A stretch of DNA of 64,000 nucleotides from Desulfobacula sp. Its GTDB lineage: Bacteria; Desulfobacterota; Desulfobacteria; Desulfobacterales; Desulfobacteraceae. The position numbers and the translations under genes were made by a program. Under the pieces are notes generated by a model. The model saw only the letters and a list, made by a program, of their open reading frames with translations, searched no databases and was not told the DNA's origin. The stretch lies in assembly GCF_030145145.1 (NCBI RefSeq), contig NZ_JAQYWD010000021.1, positions 1 to 64,000 of the forward strand, given 5' to 3'. Positions 17,336 through 26,233 of the stretch are shown here, in pieces. Numbering within the stretch: position 1 is the first letter of the stretch; every line of letters starts with the position of its first letter.

Positions 17336-18355
17336 CTATTTTATGACTCCGATTTCCTTATAAAATTTGGCAGCACCGGGATGAAGCTTTACCATGACAT
17401 CATTGGCCATGATCTGAGGTGTCAGCTCCCTTAAATTGGCATGGACCTTGTGCAGATAGTCAAGGCCTTGATATATGGCTTTTACGACGTCATATACCAT
17501 TTTATCGCTTTGATCTGCACTGGTGAGCAGCATGAGTTTTGTATTCAGGGTAACACAGTCTTCTTTTTGCCAGGAATAGGTTTTTGCCGGTATCGTAATA
17601 GGGCTCATACCAAGTTTTTTACCCAGTACCGCCAGTTTTTCCTTGTCAACCGATAGCATCCGCAATTGATGTTTCTGGCCGTGCTCCAAATACCGGCTCA
17701 TGGGAAATTGAGCGACCTCCTGGGCGGCATCCAGCTGTCCGGCGTCCCAGAGAGACACTGCCTGTTTGGACGGAATATAATATACTTTTCCTTTCCATGA
17801 ATTCAATTTATCAACGGTTATGCCATAGGCTTCTAAAACCGTTTCTCCGGAAAGATGCATGAGGGTTCCCTTTCTATTGGCGGAAAGGCGCAGGGGATAT
17901 TTTTTTTTTGCGATGTCACCAAAGCTTGTAATGCCTGTCTTTTCATCAATAATAAATTGAAAGGCACCGGTTGGATTGAGCACAGCAGCGGTTCTCAGAT
18001 TAGGGAGACTTTTTTTATAGGGATTCATTGCGTTTACAGCAGCATAATTAGTTGCATCATAGGTGATGGCAAACTGCACCTCATTTTTGCTGACCATGAC
18101 CTGGTTGGGGCCATCCTTACCCGGTTCAGTTGTTAGCTGGGCATCCGGGATACCACGGCGGATACTTTCCGCAACACCTTCTGTAATAACAGACCATACC
18201 CCGCCGGCAGAACCACCGAGAATCGTTATTTTGTAATTTTTATCTGCTGCTGAAGCCTGGGTAGGGGGCAGCAAAAGTGAAAAGGAAATCACACCCAAAA
18301 GAACCAAGAACATCCCTTTAAAAAAATTTCTGACACAATTCTTTTTTAAACACAT
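17336..18355 (-). CDS. TAXI-family TRAP solute-binding protein
   Basis: 339-residue periplasmic binding protein with a signal peptide (hydrophobic stretch about 13-30, likely cut after ...QASA at about 36). The segment ITILGGSAGGVWSVITEGVAESI is typical of the TAXI family. It captures a carboxylate and delivers it to the fused permease encoded 121 bp downstream. AAGGAG precedes the ATG. It is the first gene of the transporter/aldolase/ferredoxin/flavoprotein B run, and a 438-bp gap separates it from the upstream genes, so it probably has its own promoter. The ligand cannot be named from sequence. Confidence 0.92.
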   Translation of the reverse strand: MCLKKNCVRNFFKGMFLVLLGVISFSLLLPPTQASAADKNYKITILGGSAGGVWSVITEGVAESIRRGIPDAQLTTEPGKDGPNQVMVSKNEVQFAITYDATNYAAVNAMNPYKKSLPNLRTAAVLNPTGAFQFIIDEKTGITSFGDIAKKKYPLRLSANRKGTLMHLSGETVLEAYGITVDKLNSWKGKVYYIPSKQAVSLWDAGQLDAAQEVAQFPMSRYLEHGQKHQLRMLSVDKEKLAVLGKKLGMSPITIPAKTYSWQKEDCVTLNTKLMLLTSADQSDKMVYDVVKAIYQGLDYLHKVHANLRELTPQIMANDVMVKLHPGAAKFYKEIGVIK

Positions 18356-18793
18356 TGTTTTGCTCCTTATGATTAAGTATTAATCTTTGGTAAAACTGTC
18401 CTGATTTTTTATTTCCAAATAACGAATTCCAGCCCTGCTTTCGTTTACCCGGGACATGGAACCCCGAGCAGTTTTAATGGTTCACCCCCTTTCTTAAGTT
18501 TTGAGTATATTCATTAAAAAACAGACTAAATTTTAAATGCTTCGTCCATTGTTTCCGGTGCAGACAAATCCTTCAATGGCATCATTCTATATAGGGAAGG
18601 CAGGCAAAAAACAGAGACAGTGTCATGGGTTAAAATCCTTTTTAAAAAATAGCTTAAAATGATATTAACTAAACTCCTGTGAAATGCTCTATTGTTAAAC
18701 CATAAGGAGAAAGTATTTGAAAAAGTGACTGCTGTCAATTTAATCGGATAGGGCGTATAAAAAAAATACAATAAACTTAGCAACATTTTCCTC
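18356..18793. other. 438-bp gap upstream of the TRAP genes
   Basis: AT-rich, no gene. One GTTCAC half-site at 18480-18485 resembles half of the IclR-type operator near 22.18 kb, but it is not paired. A short minus-strand frame (18526-18786) has no ribosome site or family signature. It presumably holds the TRAP operon promoter, which I could not place. Confidence 0.4.
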
Positions 18794-20482
18794 CTAAACC
18801 ATCATGTTCAAAGGAAACTCATAAGAGATTGCCCCGGTGGGGCAGGCGATCCTGCAGCAGCCACAATGCCAGCACTCTTCAGGATACAAAACGTAAGGTC
18901 CTGACGGCCTCATGTCTAAAACGAATCCCGGACAGTCTTCAACACAGGTGCCGCAGGAAATGCAATGTCCGCAGTGCAGGCATCTTTTGCTTTCTGACAC
19001 AGTATCCTTTTTATTTATGTTTTCCCCGTTTCCACCAGCCAGGTGCGTATCAAGCGGTAGCGCCCTTGCTTTTTTTTCGTGGTATTCGACATTTAAAATT
19101 TCATTAAATTCAACGATATGGGAGTCAAACAAATCTTCAATCTCCTGGGTTACTATAGTGCTGTCCGGTTTGATTACGATTCGTTCCTGGGCTGTATTTT
19201 CATCTTTTTGGGAAAGGTATTGATTGATGGATAATGCGGCCTGACGTCCGCTGCCGATAGCCTGGGCAACCGAAGATGGACCGGTAACAGCATCTCCGGC
19301 CCCGAAAACACCCTCTTCATCGGTCTGAAGGGTCTTTGGATCTACAAGCAGTGTCTGTTTTGGGGTAAATTTTAAATTACTGTTTTGTTCTAAAAATGTA
19401 AAATCGGTTTCCAAGCCGATTGCAGAAATCACCATATCAACAGCCATGGTTTTGAGTTCTGAAGAGGAATCACAGGTGCTGAGCCTCCCGCATTCATCAA
19501 AGTTAAAAAATGAAATGCTGCAATATTCGATCTGATGAACGCTGCTATTTTTTGCAGTTATTCCGGAAATAACACAGGAATGGTGAACTGTGATGCCTTC
19601 TTTACGTGCCAGATCCGCATCTTCAGCAGGTGCACAGCTGTTTTGTTCATCTTCTACACAAAAAATGTGAACATCAGAGGCACCAAGCCGCCTGGCCGCA
19701 AGCGCACAATCGTATGCCACGCCGCCGCCGCCGGCAACAGCAACGATACCATCAATTTCTTTTATCAATCCGAAGTTTACTTTTTTTAGAAATGATACGC
19801 CGGGTTGTACCAGATCTGCTCCGTTCATATCCAATCGCTTTTCTTTCCATGTGCCCACAGCGATTAGACAGGCATCAAAATCTTTTCTTAAGTCCGCAAA
19901 AGGGATATCCAAACCAATGGTTGTATTGGTAACAGCAGTCACACCCGTCTGAAGGATATGCCCGATTTCCCGGTCCACGATACTTTTTGGAAGCTTGAAA
20001 TCCGGGACTCCGATACGCGGCATCCCGCCGAGTATGGGAGAAGACTCAAATACCGTCACCTTGTGTCCGAGCAGGGCACAAAAATAGGCACAGGTCATTC
20101 CTGCAGGCCCTGAGCCAATGACCGCAAGCGTTTTCCCGGTTGGTTCCCCCCTGAAGGGCATCCGGGTCTGGGTCCGGTCTGCCTGATCGGCCACGAATTT
20201 TTCAATGGCTCTTATTGAAACGCCTTCATCGTAATGGTTCCGGTTGCAGTTGTATTGGCAAAAATGAGGACAAATCCGGCCTGTAATACCGGATAGCGGA
20301 TTTCTGGATCTTAAATAGGTTAATGCTTCCTCAAATTTGTTATCCTGCACAAGGGTATGTATTTTCTGGATGGGATTTCCTGCCGGACAAGATGCCTCAC
20401 AAGGCGAAGTCCTTTTCTGCTGGATCATTCCGGATGTTGTTATCGTCGGCTGATCAACTTCTCTGCTGAATTTTGGCGGCAT
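18794..20482 (-). CDS. GltD-like NAD(P)/FAD oxidoreductase with four Fe-S motifs
   Basis: 562-residue cytoplasmic flavoprotein of the glutamate-synthase small-subunit type. An N-terminal cysteine domain (CEASCPAGNP, then CPHFCQYNCN) is followed by an FAD Rossmann fold (VIGSGPAGMTCAYFCALLGHKVTVFE, about 120-150), an NAD(P) fold (VAVAGGGGVAYDCALAARRLG) and a second FAD contact (GVFGAGDAVTGPSS). The C-terminus carries a ferredoxin domain (CLHCGHCISCGTCVEDCPG and CWHCGCCRIACPTG). It could pass electrons between NAD(P)H and ferredoxin-like partners. It lies 13 bp after flavoprotein A, with AAGGAG before its ATG, and is probably its redox partner. There is no GltB, so it does not make glutamate. 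Confidence 0.85.
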   Translation of the reverse strand: MPPKFSREVDQPTITTSGMIQQKRTSPCEASCPAGNPIQKIHTLVQDNKFEEALTYLRSRNPLSGITGRICPHFCQYNCNRNHYDEGVSIRAIEKFVADQADRTQTRMPFRGEPTGKTLAVIGSGPAGMTCAYFCALLGHKVTVFESSPILGGMPRIGVPDFKLPKSIVDREIGHILQTGVTAVTNTTIGLDIPFADLRKDFDACLIAVGTWKEKRLDMNGADLVQPGVSFLKKVNFGLIKEIDGIVAVAGGGGVAYDCALAARRLGASDVHIFCVEDEQNSCAPAEDADLARKEGITVHHSCVISGITAKNSSVHQIEYCSISFFNFDECGRLSTCDSSSELKTMAVDMVISAIGLETDFTFLEQNSNLKFTPKQTLLVDPKTLQTDEEGVFGAGDAVTGPSSVAQAIGSGRQAALSINQYLSQKDENTAQERIVIKPDSTIVTQEIEDLFDSHIVEFNEILNVEYHEKKARALPLDTHLAGGNGENINKKDTVSESKRCLHCGHCISCGTCVEDCPGFVLDMRPSGPYVLYPEECWHCGCCRIACPTGAISYEFPLNMMV

Positions 20483-20495
20483 GTCTGTCTCCTTT

Positions 20496-22142
20496 TTAAA
20501 CCCATGCTAGTTTGGGGCTGCCGCTTTCCTGCCAGATTGAAAGAACGCGGTTAAAGTTCTCATTTAATTCAGGATAGTCACTCCTCCTGTAAAGCGCACG
20601 GCCGCTTTCTTTTCGTTCCATGGTCGATTGTGTTGAAAGCCGGCATGTTTTTAAAAGGTGAACCGCTTCATTTGCACGCATGAGTTCACGATAATTGTCT
20701 GCTTGCAGGCGGTTGGCATATGTTGCAATGAAATCAAGTTTTTCCAGGGCATTTTCCATGCCGGCCTGGTTTCTTATAAACCCCATGTAATAACTCATCA
20801 CCTGGCGTATTGCTCTTTCAAAATTTTCATAGCTGATGCCGTCATTAACCGTCATCGGATGGAACACCCGGTTTTTTTCGGCCTTTATTTTTTCCGGTTC
20901 AAGATCGATGAGCTGTGTTTTAGATCCAATTCGTTCAGCGGCCTGTTTTGCAGCAATATAACCACTGCACATGGACCCCGAGAAGGTGTAGAAAACACAT
21001 CCGTTATACAATCCTTTTACGGTGGTTTCAAAATTATCGTCAGTGGCCAGCATTCCGCTTAATTCAATCTCAGACAGCTCAACTTCCATGGGATATTTTT
21101 GAAAATTTATCCCTTTTTGTTCTGCATAATCCAGAAAAGTCGCTTTGTCTCCAGGCATAAGCACATATTGAAGATAAGCGACCTCTTCCGGGTCACAATG
21201 GCGCATATCCATATGGAACGGAGGCCCTTTTCCTTCAATCATTTCCTGGTGGGTCCCCAATATTTGGTTCCTGCGAGGCCCGTTTTCTTTCAAAGAATGG
21301 TATTTGCCCATAAACCGCTGGCCAAGTGCATTGATTTCGTGGGCGCCAACGCTGTTGATTCCATTCATGCCGGCACAGCCGAATCCCTTGGGCAGGAGGG
21401 TGGCCTGCTGTTTTAAATCCAGGTTGACCAATCTGGCCCCGCTTTCATATGCGAGGACATACTGACTGCCGGTATTATAAGGACTGTGCCACGTATTAAA
21501 GGGGTTGCCTGTAGAGTTTGTGGTCACCCGGTTTGCGCTGTTACCCAGCGCCATGATAACGGCTTTGGCCCTGATAACACAAAAGGTGCCGTCTAAGACG
21601 TTAAAACCGGTCACACCGGTTATCCTGCCGTTGCTGGTTAACAATCGGGTGACCATGATGTAATCCAGGATATCCACCCCAAGAGAGCGTACTTTTTTGG
21701 CAAGCCTGCGTTTGATTAACTGACCGTTTTTGATACAGATGAACCAGGCGCCCGGCTGCCCGAAGCCCACAGTCCTTAACCAGGAACCATCAGGGTTGGT
21801 TTCAAATTCAACACCAATTTTTTCAAGGACATCTATCATGACGGGCATGGCATCAACCCATCTGCCGATCATTTTTGGCGTATATCCACTGGTAGGACCT
21901 TTGTAGAAATCCACAAAAGCTTCTTTTGTGTCATTGGGGCCATCGATGTTCAGTACGGCCATAAAATGATCGTTCCCTCCGCCCAAACATCCGCTGCTCT
22001 CAATTTTTCCTTTATCGAGCATTGTGACAGTTGCGCCGTGTTCTCTTGCGCCGATGGCTGCACCACAGCCAGCTGCACCTGAACCTAAAATAAGAATGTC
22101 TGTTTCGATTGTATTGACGGTCTTTTTCATGTCTTCGTTCAT
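20496..22142 (-). CDS. AprA/FrdA-like FAD flavoprotein (flavoprotein A)
   Basis: 548-residue paralogue of flavoprotein B in the fumarate reductase/AprA superfamily, with FAD site DILILGSGAAGCGAAIGAREHGATVTML and C-terminal contact VKGLYNGCVFYTFSGSMCSGYIAAKQ. Motifs CLGGGNDHF and FGQPGAWFICIKNG near the N-terminus are conserved in AprA-like proteins. It has no signal peptide. It is the first gene of a two-gene minus-strand unit with the GltD-like oxidoreductase. Two IclR-type operator copies lie 30-65 bp upstream of its start. The two flavoproteins in one cluster probably catalyse different redox steps of one pathway. Confidence 0.82.
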   Translation of the reverse strand: MNEDMKKTVNTIETDILILGSGAAGCGAAIGAREHGATVTMLDKGKIESSGCLGGGNDHFMAVLNIDGPNDTKEAFVDFYKGPTSGYTPKMIGRWVDAMPVMIDVLEKIGVEFETNPDGSWLRTVGFGQPGAWFICIKNGQLIKRRLAKKVRSLGVDILDYIMVTRLLTSNGRITGVTGFNVLDGTFCVIRAKAVIMALGNSANRVTTNSTGNPFNTWHSPYNTGSQYVLAYESGARLVNLDLKQQATLLPKGFGCAGMNGINSVGAHEINALGQRFMGKYHSLKENGPRRNQILGTHQEMIEGKGPPFHMDMRHCDPEEVAYLQYVLMPGDKATFLDYAEQKGINFQKYPMEVELSEIELSGMLATDDNFETTVKGLYNGCVFYTFSGSMCSGYIAAKQAAERIGSKTQLIDLEPEKIKAEKNRVFHPMTVNDGISYENFERAIRQVMSYYMGFIRNQAGMENALEKLDFIATYANRLQADNYRELMRANEAVHLLKTCRLSTQSTMERKESGRALYRRSDYPELNENFNRVLSIWQESGSPKLAWV

Positions 22143-22171
22143 GGCAGCAAGTCCTTTTAGAAATCTGAAAA

Positions 22172-22206
22172 GTTCACTATGTGAACATTTGAGTCGCTAT
22201 GTGAAC
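22172..22206 (-). promoter_or_regulatory. Tandem operator, probably for the IclR regulator
   Basis: A perfect 15-bp palindrome GTTCAC-TAT-GTGAAC lies at 22172-22186. A second, weaker copy (GTCGCTATGTGAAC) follows at about 22193-22206, spaced 20 bp apart and so on the same DNA face. It is 30 bp upstream of flavoprotein A. Repeated palindromes of this size are typical for IclR-family dimers of dimers, and an IclR gene starts 1.2 kb away. Confidence 0.65.
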
Positions 22207-22325
22207 TTGAGTACATTTTCCACTGTGCTGTGTCAACAAAAAAAATAAATAAATCGCCCGGATCTTACTGAACGTAAAACAGGCCCTGTTTTTTTTTGAT
22301 AAATTATTGCTTGTTGTTTTTATAT

Positions 22326-22541
22326 GAAAATGCGACAGCAGAGCCCTCGACGGGCGATGGGATCGGCCCGTTCGGACCCAAAGGCGATCAGCCCATTTGC
22401 CCTGCCGGGCGTTAAGAAGCGCAGGCTGCTTGAGGACACACCTGCCCGCAGTTCCTGCGCTTTAGACCGGCAGGGCAAATGGGCCGCCGACGGTCCGGGG
22501 CCGATCCCATCGCTCGTCGGGGGCGGCATAATACCATTTTC
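22326..22541. repeat. 216-bp nested inverted repeat (large hairpin)
   Basis: GC-rich island in AT-rich surroundings, folding onto itself in four nested stems: 22326-22332 with 22535-22541 (7 bp); 22343-22369 with 22498-22524 (25 of 27 bp); 22391-22408 with 22467-22484 (18 bp perfect); and 22417-22425 with 22454-22462 (9 bp perfect). A 6-bp stem (22373-22378/22492-22497) sits between. It has no ORF and no T-tract. It could be a MITE-like palindromic element or a structured RNA. Confidence 0.85.
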
Positions 22542-22625
22542 GTTATTCGTTGTATCGGCAGGCCGATATGTGGGTTATACAGAGAAAGGGAGGTGATGTG
22601 ACGGATGCGGTCTAGAATTTGAGGA

Positions 22626-23417
22626 TCAGGGCTTGATGTAGCCTATTTTTTTGGAGATTTCTTCTCCAGCAGATACCAACAGGCTGGAGATTCTTTTTAT
22701 GTCATGATGATCCTTTCTTTTGCTGGCCGGCAGGGCAACACCCACAGCGGCAATAACCTTATTAGAGTGGTCTCTTATGGGAGCTGCAATTCCCATAATG
22801 CCTTCCACAAACTCATCTATTTCTATGGCGTAACCCTGCCTGCGGACAATGGTAAGCTCTTTGCGAAAAATTTTTTTGTCTGTAATCGTATTGGGTGTAT
22901 ATTTTTTAAGTTCTTTTTTCAACAAAGAGGTAATTTCTTCCGGTTCAAGATAAGCGGTGATGACTTTACCCAGCATGCCGTATGTAATGGGCCTGATCCG
23001 GCCTAGTTCACTGGAAAGCTTGACCATTTCCACCCCTTCTCTTTTATCCAGGTAAATGATCTGGTTTTCTTCTTTTACGCCAAGCAGGGTCGTGGCTTTT
23101 GTCTCATTCTGGAGCTTGGTAATCGGCATAATTGCTGCTTTACGGATAGAAAAGGAGGTGAAAACAATGGAACCCATTTCAAACAACCGCAGACCCAAAG
23201 AATATTTTCTTGTTTCCGGATCTTGCTGCAGCAGATGTCTGGATTCCAGGTTGTAAATAAGCCGCCTAGCCGTTGTTATATTGAAACCGGTGTGAGATAC
23301 GATTTCGGCCAGTGTCATTTCATGTTTTTCAAAGGTAAAACATTCCAATACATCAATCGCACGCTCTATGGACTGCACCCGCCAGACGGAATGTTTATCT
23401 TTTTTTTTTTTATCCAT
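22626..23417 (-). CDS. IclR-family transcriptional regulator
   Basis: 263-residue regulator with an N-terminal winged helix (about 12-75, SIERAIDVLECF...LAEIVSHTGFNITTARRLIYNLE) and a C-terminal IclR effector domain ending in GIMGIAAPIRDHSNKVIAAVGVALPASK. It lies upstream of, and on the same strand as, the flavoprotein/TRAP cluster, separated by the large hairpin and tandem operators. It is therefore the likely sensor of the cluster's substrate. Codons 3-6 are an uninterrupted run of 12 A residues (23400-23411), which is slippage-prone. Confidence 0.9.
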   Translation of the reverse strand: MDKKKKDKHSVWRVQSIERAIDVLECFTFEKHEMTLAEIVSHTGFNITTARRLIYNLESRHLLQQDPETRKYSLGLRLFEMGSIVFTSFSIRKAAIMPITKLQNETKATTLLGVKEENQIIYLDKREGVEMVKLSSELGRIRPITYGMLGKVITAYLEPEEITSLLKKELKKYTPNTITDKKIFRKELTIVRRQGYAIEIDEFVEGIMGIAAPIRDHSNKVIAAVGVALPASKRKDHHDIKRISSLLVSAGEEISKKIGYIKP

Positions 23418-23901
23418 AAAATATTAATTAGTGTATATGCTCATTCCAGATGACGTGTTAACAGTTTCGTGCTGCCTTCAATTTAATTTTGGCACCATAA
23501 ATGAACCATTTAAAAATGTCAATACCCCCCTTAGTACCATAATTATAACCGGTTTATGTCATATTACAGATGCCATCATATTTTCGCTGGGAAGGCCATC
23601 TCCTGGCACATAATTCTGACTCCAGACCTCGGAACGTGTGGAATAAAAAAATTGACAACACCCATTATTCATGGCCATTTAAACAGAAATATATCAGATT
23701 TTTGGTCATTCAAATTGTTGTTTTTTAACCATTCAATTTATTAAATATCTATATATAATTTTTCCGAAATCATGATAAACTGCTTCGAAATTAATATTGA
23801 AGCGTTTTGATAATGAAACAAGATTTATTCGCAGAAGTGACAAAGAAAAAAGATGACCACATTATGATGCGTAACATACAATAAAGTTTGGAGAAAATGC
23901 C
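23418..23901. other. 484-bp divergent intergenic region
   Basis: AT-rich region between the IclR and dihydrolipoyl dehydrogenase genes. It must hold both promoters, but I find no clear -35/-10 pair or operator. TTGACA at 23653-23658 lacks a good -10 partner. TGGCAC occurs twice without a -12 GC at the proper distance. Confidence 0.4.
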
Positions 23902-25335
23902 TTGGAACAAAAAATAATCATTATTGGCGGCGGCCCTGGCGGATATGTAGCGGCAATCAGGGCTGCTGCTCTTGGTGGAAAGGTTACCTTAATAGAGAAA
24001 GAACATCTTGGTGGTACTTGCTTGAACTGGGGGTGCATCCCATCAAAGATCATGAAGCATTCAGCAGATGTTTTTTTGAAACTATCAAAAGCCAATGAGC
24101 TCGGTATTGAAATTTCTGGTACTATCACCGCGAATATGACGGCATTGATGGCGCGTAAAAACAAGATCATAGCAACCCAGAGGAAAGCCATTGCCGGCCT
24201 GCTCAAAACACATATGATTGATGTTGAAATGGGCAGGGCCACAATTGTTGCTCCAGGCCTAGTTGCCGTCGAAAAACAGGGCCAGGATGACACCCTGTTT
24301 GAATATGATAAACTGATCATTGCAACAGGAACCCAACCACTGAATGTCCCTGATTTTCCGTTTGATCATGAATCCATATTTTCTTCAAATGATATTCTTG
24401 CTTTGAATACCATTCCGGAATCTATGGTAATTGTCGGCGGTGGTGTGATCGGTTGTGAGTTTGCCTTTATTTTTGCTGCTTTAGGGTGCAAGGTAACAGT
24501 GGTGGAGGCCATGTCCAGAATGTTGCCACTGCCAAGTGTGGATGCAGATATATCGAAACTTTTGCAGCGTGAAATGAAGAAACATAAAATCAATGTGCTC
24601 TGCGATACCGTCGTGACATCCTGCGACAAGCAAGAGAATGATCTCATCATTCATCTGGGTGTATCCGCGTTTACCAATAATCCAAAACCAAAAAAAATCA
24701 AAACAAATTTTATTGCGGCCAATAAAATGACTGTTTGTATTGGCCGCTCGCCATTATCAGCTGATCTTGGTCTTGACAGGATCGGCATTGAAACAAAAGG
24801 CCAGGGGTGGGTCGAGGTCAATAACAGGCTCGAGACATCAGTTGACGGCGTATATGCCATCGGTGACATCCTGGGGCCTGAAAAAGTCATGCTTGCACAT
24901 GTGGCTTCCCACGAGGGTATTGTGGCTGCGGAAAACGCAATGGGTCACAGTGAAATAATGGATTACTCAGTGATTCCAAGTGCTATTTTTACCATGCCGG
25001 AAATCGGAACGGTAGGTTTAAGTGAAGCAGAGGCAATAGAAAAAGGGGTTAGTGTCGAGTCGTTCATCATGAATTTCAGAGCCCTGGGAAAGGCACAAGC
25101 CATTAATGAAATCGCAGGAATGGCAAAAATGATTGTTGAAAAAGATACACAGAAGGTTCTGGGTGTCCACCTGATCGGCCCACATGCAACAGATCTGATT
25201 GCCGAAGCTACTTTGGCAATTCGACATGGGATGACATCCCGACAGATAGCCCATACCATACATGCGCATCCAACCCTGGCAGAAATTTTAGGAGAGTTGT
25301 CTTTGACTGCATCGGGTAAGGCGATTCACGGATAA
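23902..25335 (+). CDS. lpdA: Dihydrolipoyl dehydrogenase (E3)
   Basis: 477-residue flavoenzyme that reoxidises dihydrolipoyl groups of 2-oxoacid dehydrogenases or the glycine cleavage system with NAD+. The FAD motif GGGPGGYVAAIRAA is at the N-terminus. The redox disulfide is C40/C45 in GGTCLNWGCIPSK, the NAD site is IVGGGVIGCEFAFIFAALGCKVTVVE, and the active-site histidine region is HTIHAHPTLAEILGE. The start is TTG at 23902, with GGAG eight bases upstream. No lipoyl-carrying partner gene is adjacent, so which complex it serves is unknown. Confidence 0.93.
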   Translation: MEQKIIIIGGGPGGYVAAIRAAALGGKVTLIEKEHLGGTCLNWGCIPSKIMKHSADVFLKLSKANELGIEISGTITANMTALMARKNKIIATQRKAIAGLLKTHMIDVEMGRATIVAPGLVAVEKQGQDDTLFEYDKLIIATGTQPLNVPDFPFDHESIFSSNDILALNTIPESMVIVGGGVIGCEFAFIFAALGCKVTVVEAMSRMLPLPSVDADISKLLQREMKKHKINVLCDTVVTSCDKQENDLIIHLGVSAFTNNPKPKKIKTNFIAANKMTVCIGRSPLSADLGLDRIGIETKGQGWVEVNNRLETSVDGVYAIGDILGPEKVMLAHVASHEGIVAAENAMGHSEIMDYSVIPSAIFTMPEIGTVGLSEAEAIEKGVSVESFIMNFRALGKAQAINEIAGMAKMIVEKDTQKVLGVHLIGPHATDLIAEATLAIRHGMTSRQIAHTIHAHPTLAEILGELSLTASGKAIHG

Positions 25336-25390
25336 TTTGAAGGGGGAGCCATTTGGTGTCGTGGAGCCGGCAAAATCAGTTTCAGACCGA

Positions 25391-26008
25391 TTACTCCGGG
25401 ACGGCGATCCCTTTGTAGTTGAAGCTTAGCAATTTCAGCGGGCTGCTATAGCCGGTATCAAGGGCCACAATTTTGAAACCGCTTTTTTTTATCAGTTCGG
25501 GGATGTGCCGGTTTAAATGGCACCCCCCGCTGATTTTTGTCCAGGGCAGATTCAGCCTGTTCTGCCATTTGACAATATGGTCATCCGGTGATTTGCCGTG
25601 TTCACAAAAAATCAATTTACCGCTGGATTTTAACACCCGTTTCATTTCATTTAAGGCTTTAAAAACATCCGGGATGGAACATAAGGTGTATGTTACCAGT
25701 ACCGTATCAACGGAATGATTCTCCAAAGGAATTTCTTCACCGGACAATCCGATGAAATCGATTTCAAAAGGAAGTTCAAGGGCTTTCTTCTCAGCCAGTT
25801 TCCTCAGTGGCGTCATGGGTTCCAATCCCATCACCAGATCTATTTTGGACGGATCATAAAAAGGCAGGTTGAGTCCTGATCCCATACCAATTTCCAGGGT
25901 TATTCCTTTGGCCATGGGCACGAATTGTCTGCGTATCCTTCCAATATCATTCTGAGAACAGACACAATTGATCAGTTTCGGCAGGATGTATTTATTGTAA
26001 AATTTCAT
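25391..26008 (-). CDS. Class I SAM-dependent methyltransferase
   Basis: 205-residue methyltransferase. SAM motif I is LEIGMGSGLNLPFYDP, and the acidic and motif IV region is SVDTVLVTYTLCSIPDVFKALNEMKRVLKSSGKLIFCEHG. The GCHLNR segment near the C-terminus is shared with small thiol- or phospholipid-type methyltransferases. It is convergent with lpdA (55 bp between stops). The substrate is not evident, and membrane association is not predicted. Confidence 0.78.
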   Translation of the reverse strand: MKFYNKYILPKLINCVCSQNDIGRIRRQFVPMAKGITLEIGMGSGLNLPFYDPSKIDLVMGLEPMTPLRKLAEKKALELPFEIDFIGLSGEEIPLENHSVDTVLVTYTLCSIPDVFKALNEMKRVLKSSGKLIFCEHGKSPDDHIVKWQNRLNLPWTKISGGCHLNRHIPELIKKSGFKIVALDTGYSSPLKLLSFNYKGIAVPE

Positions 26009-26085
26009 GTGTAGAGTATAAGCAGTTTTTAACTTTTAAACAGGCCCACTAGTGGTGTTTATAGTATGAGCAGCATTTTCACACT

Positions 26086-26221
26086 AACCCGTGTTTGAAC
26101 GAAAACTCACTCATCTGCTGCGTTGCTGCAAAACTCTGAAATCCTCATGTACAGTAGTACACTCCGGTTTCAGAGTTTCTTGGGCCTTGCATATGGGCAA
26201 CTTTTCGTCCAAACACGGGTT
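26086..26221. repeat. 136-bp palindromic element
   Basis: The outer arms at 26086-26105 and 26202-26221 match at 19 of 20 positions (AACCCGTGTTTGAACGAAAA). Inner arms AAAACTCTGAAA (26130-26141) pair with TTTCAGAGTTT (26168 on). At the centre is TGTAC-N4-GTACA. This looks like a miniature inverted-repeat element. I see no ORF, and it lies between gene ends. Confidence 0.8.
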
Positions 26222-26233
26222 TCCGCTCAGGCA

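Noticed and set aside
18430-18452. GG-N10-GC spacing upstream of the TAXI gene
   Set aside because: Only the dinucleotides match; the rest of the -24/-12 consensus is absent.
18526-18786. 86-codon minus-strand frame upstream of the TRAP genes
   Set aside because: No ribosome site or recognisable motif; AT-rich random frame.
23480-23620. Two TGGCAC sequences resembling sigma-54 promoters before lpdA
   Set aside because: Neither has GC ten bases after the GG, so the -12 element is missing.
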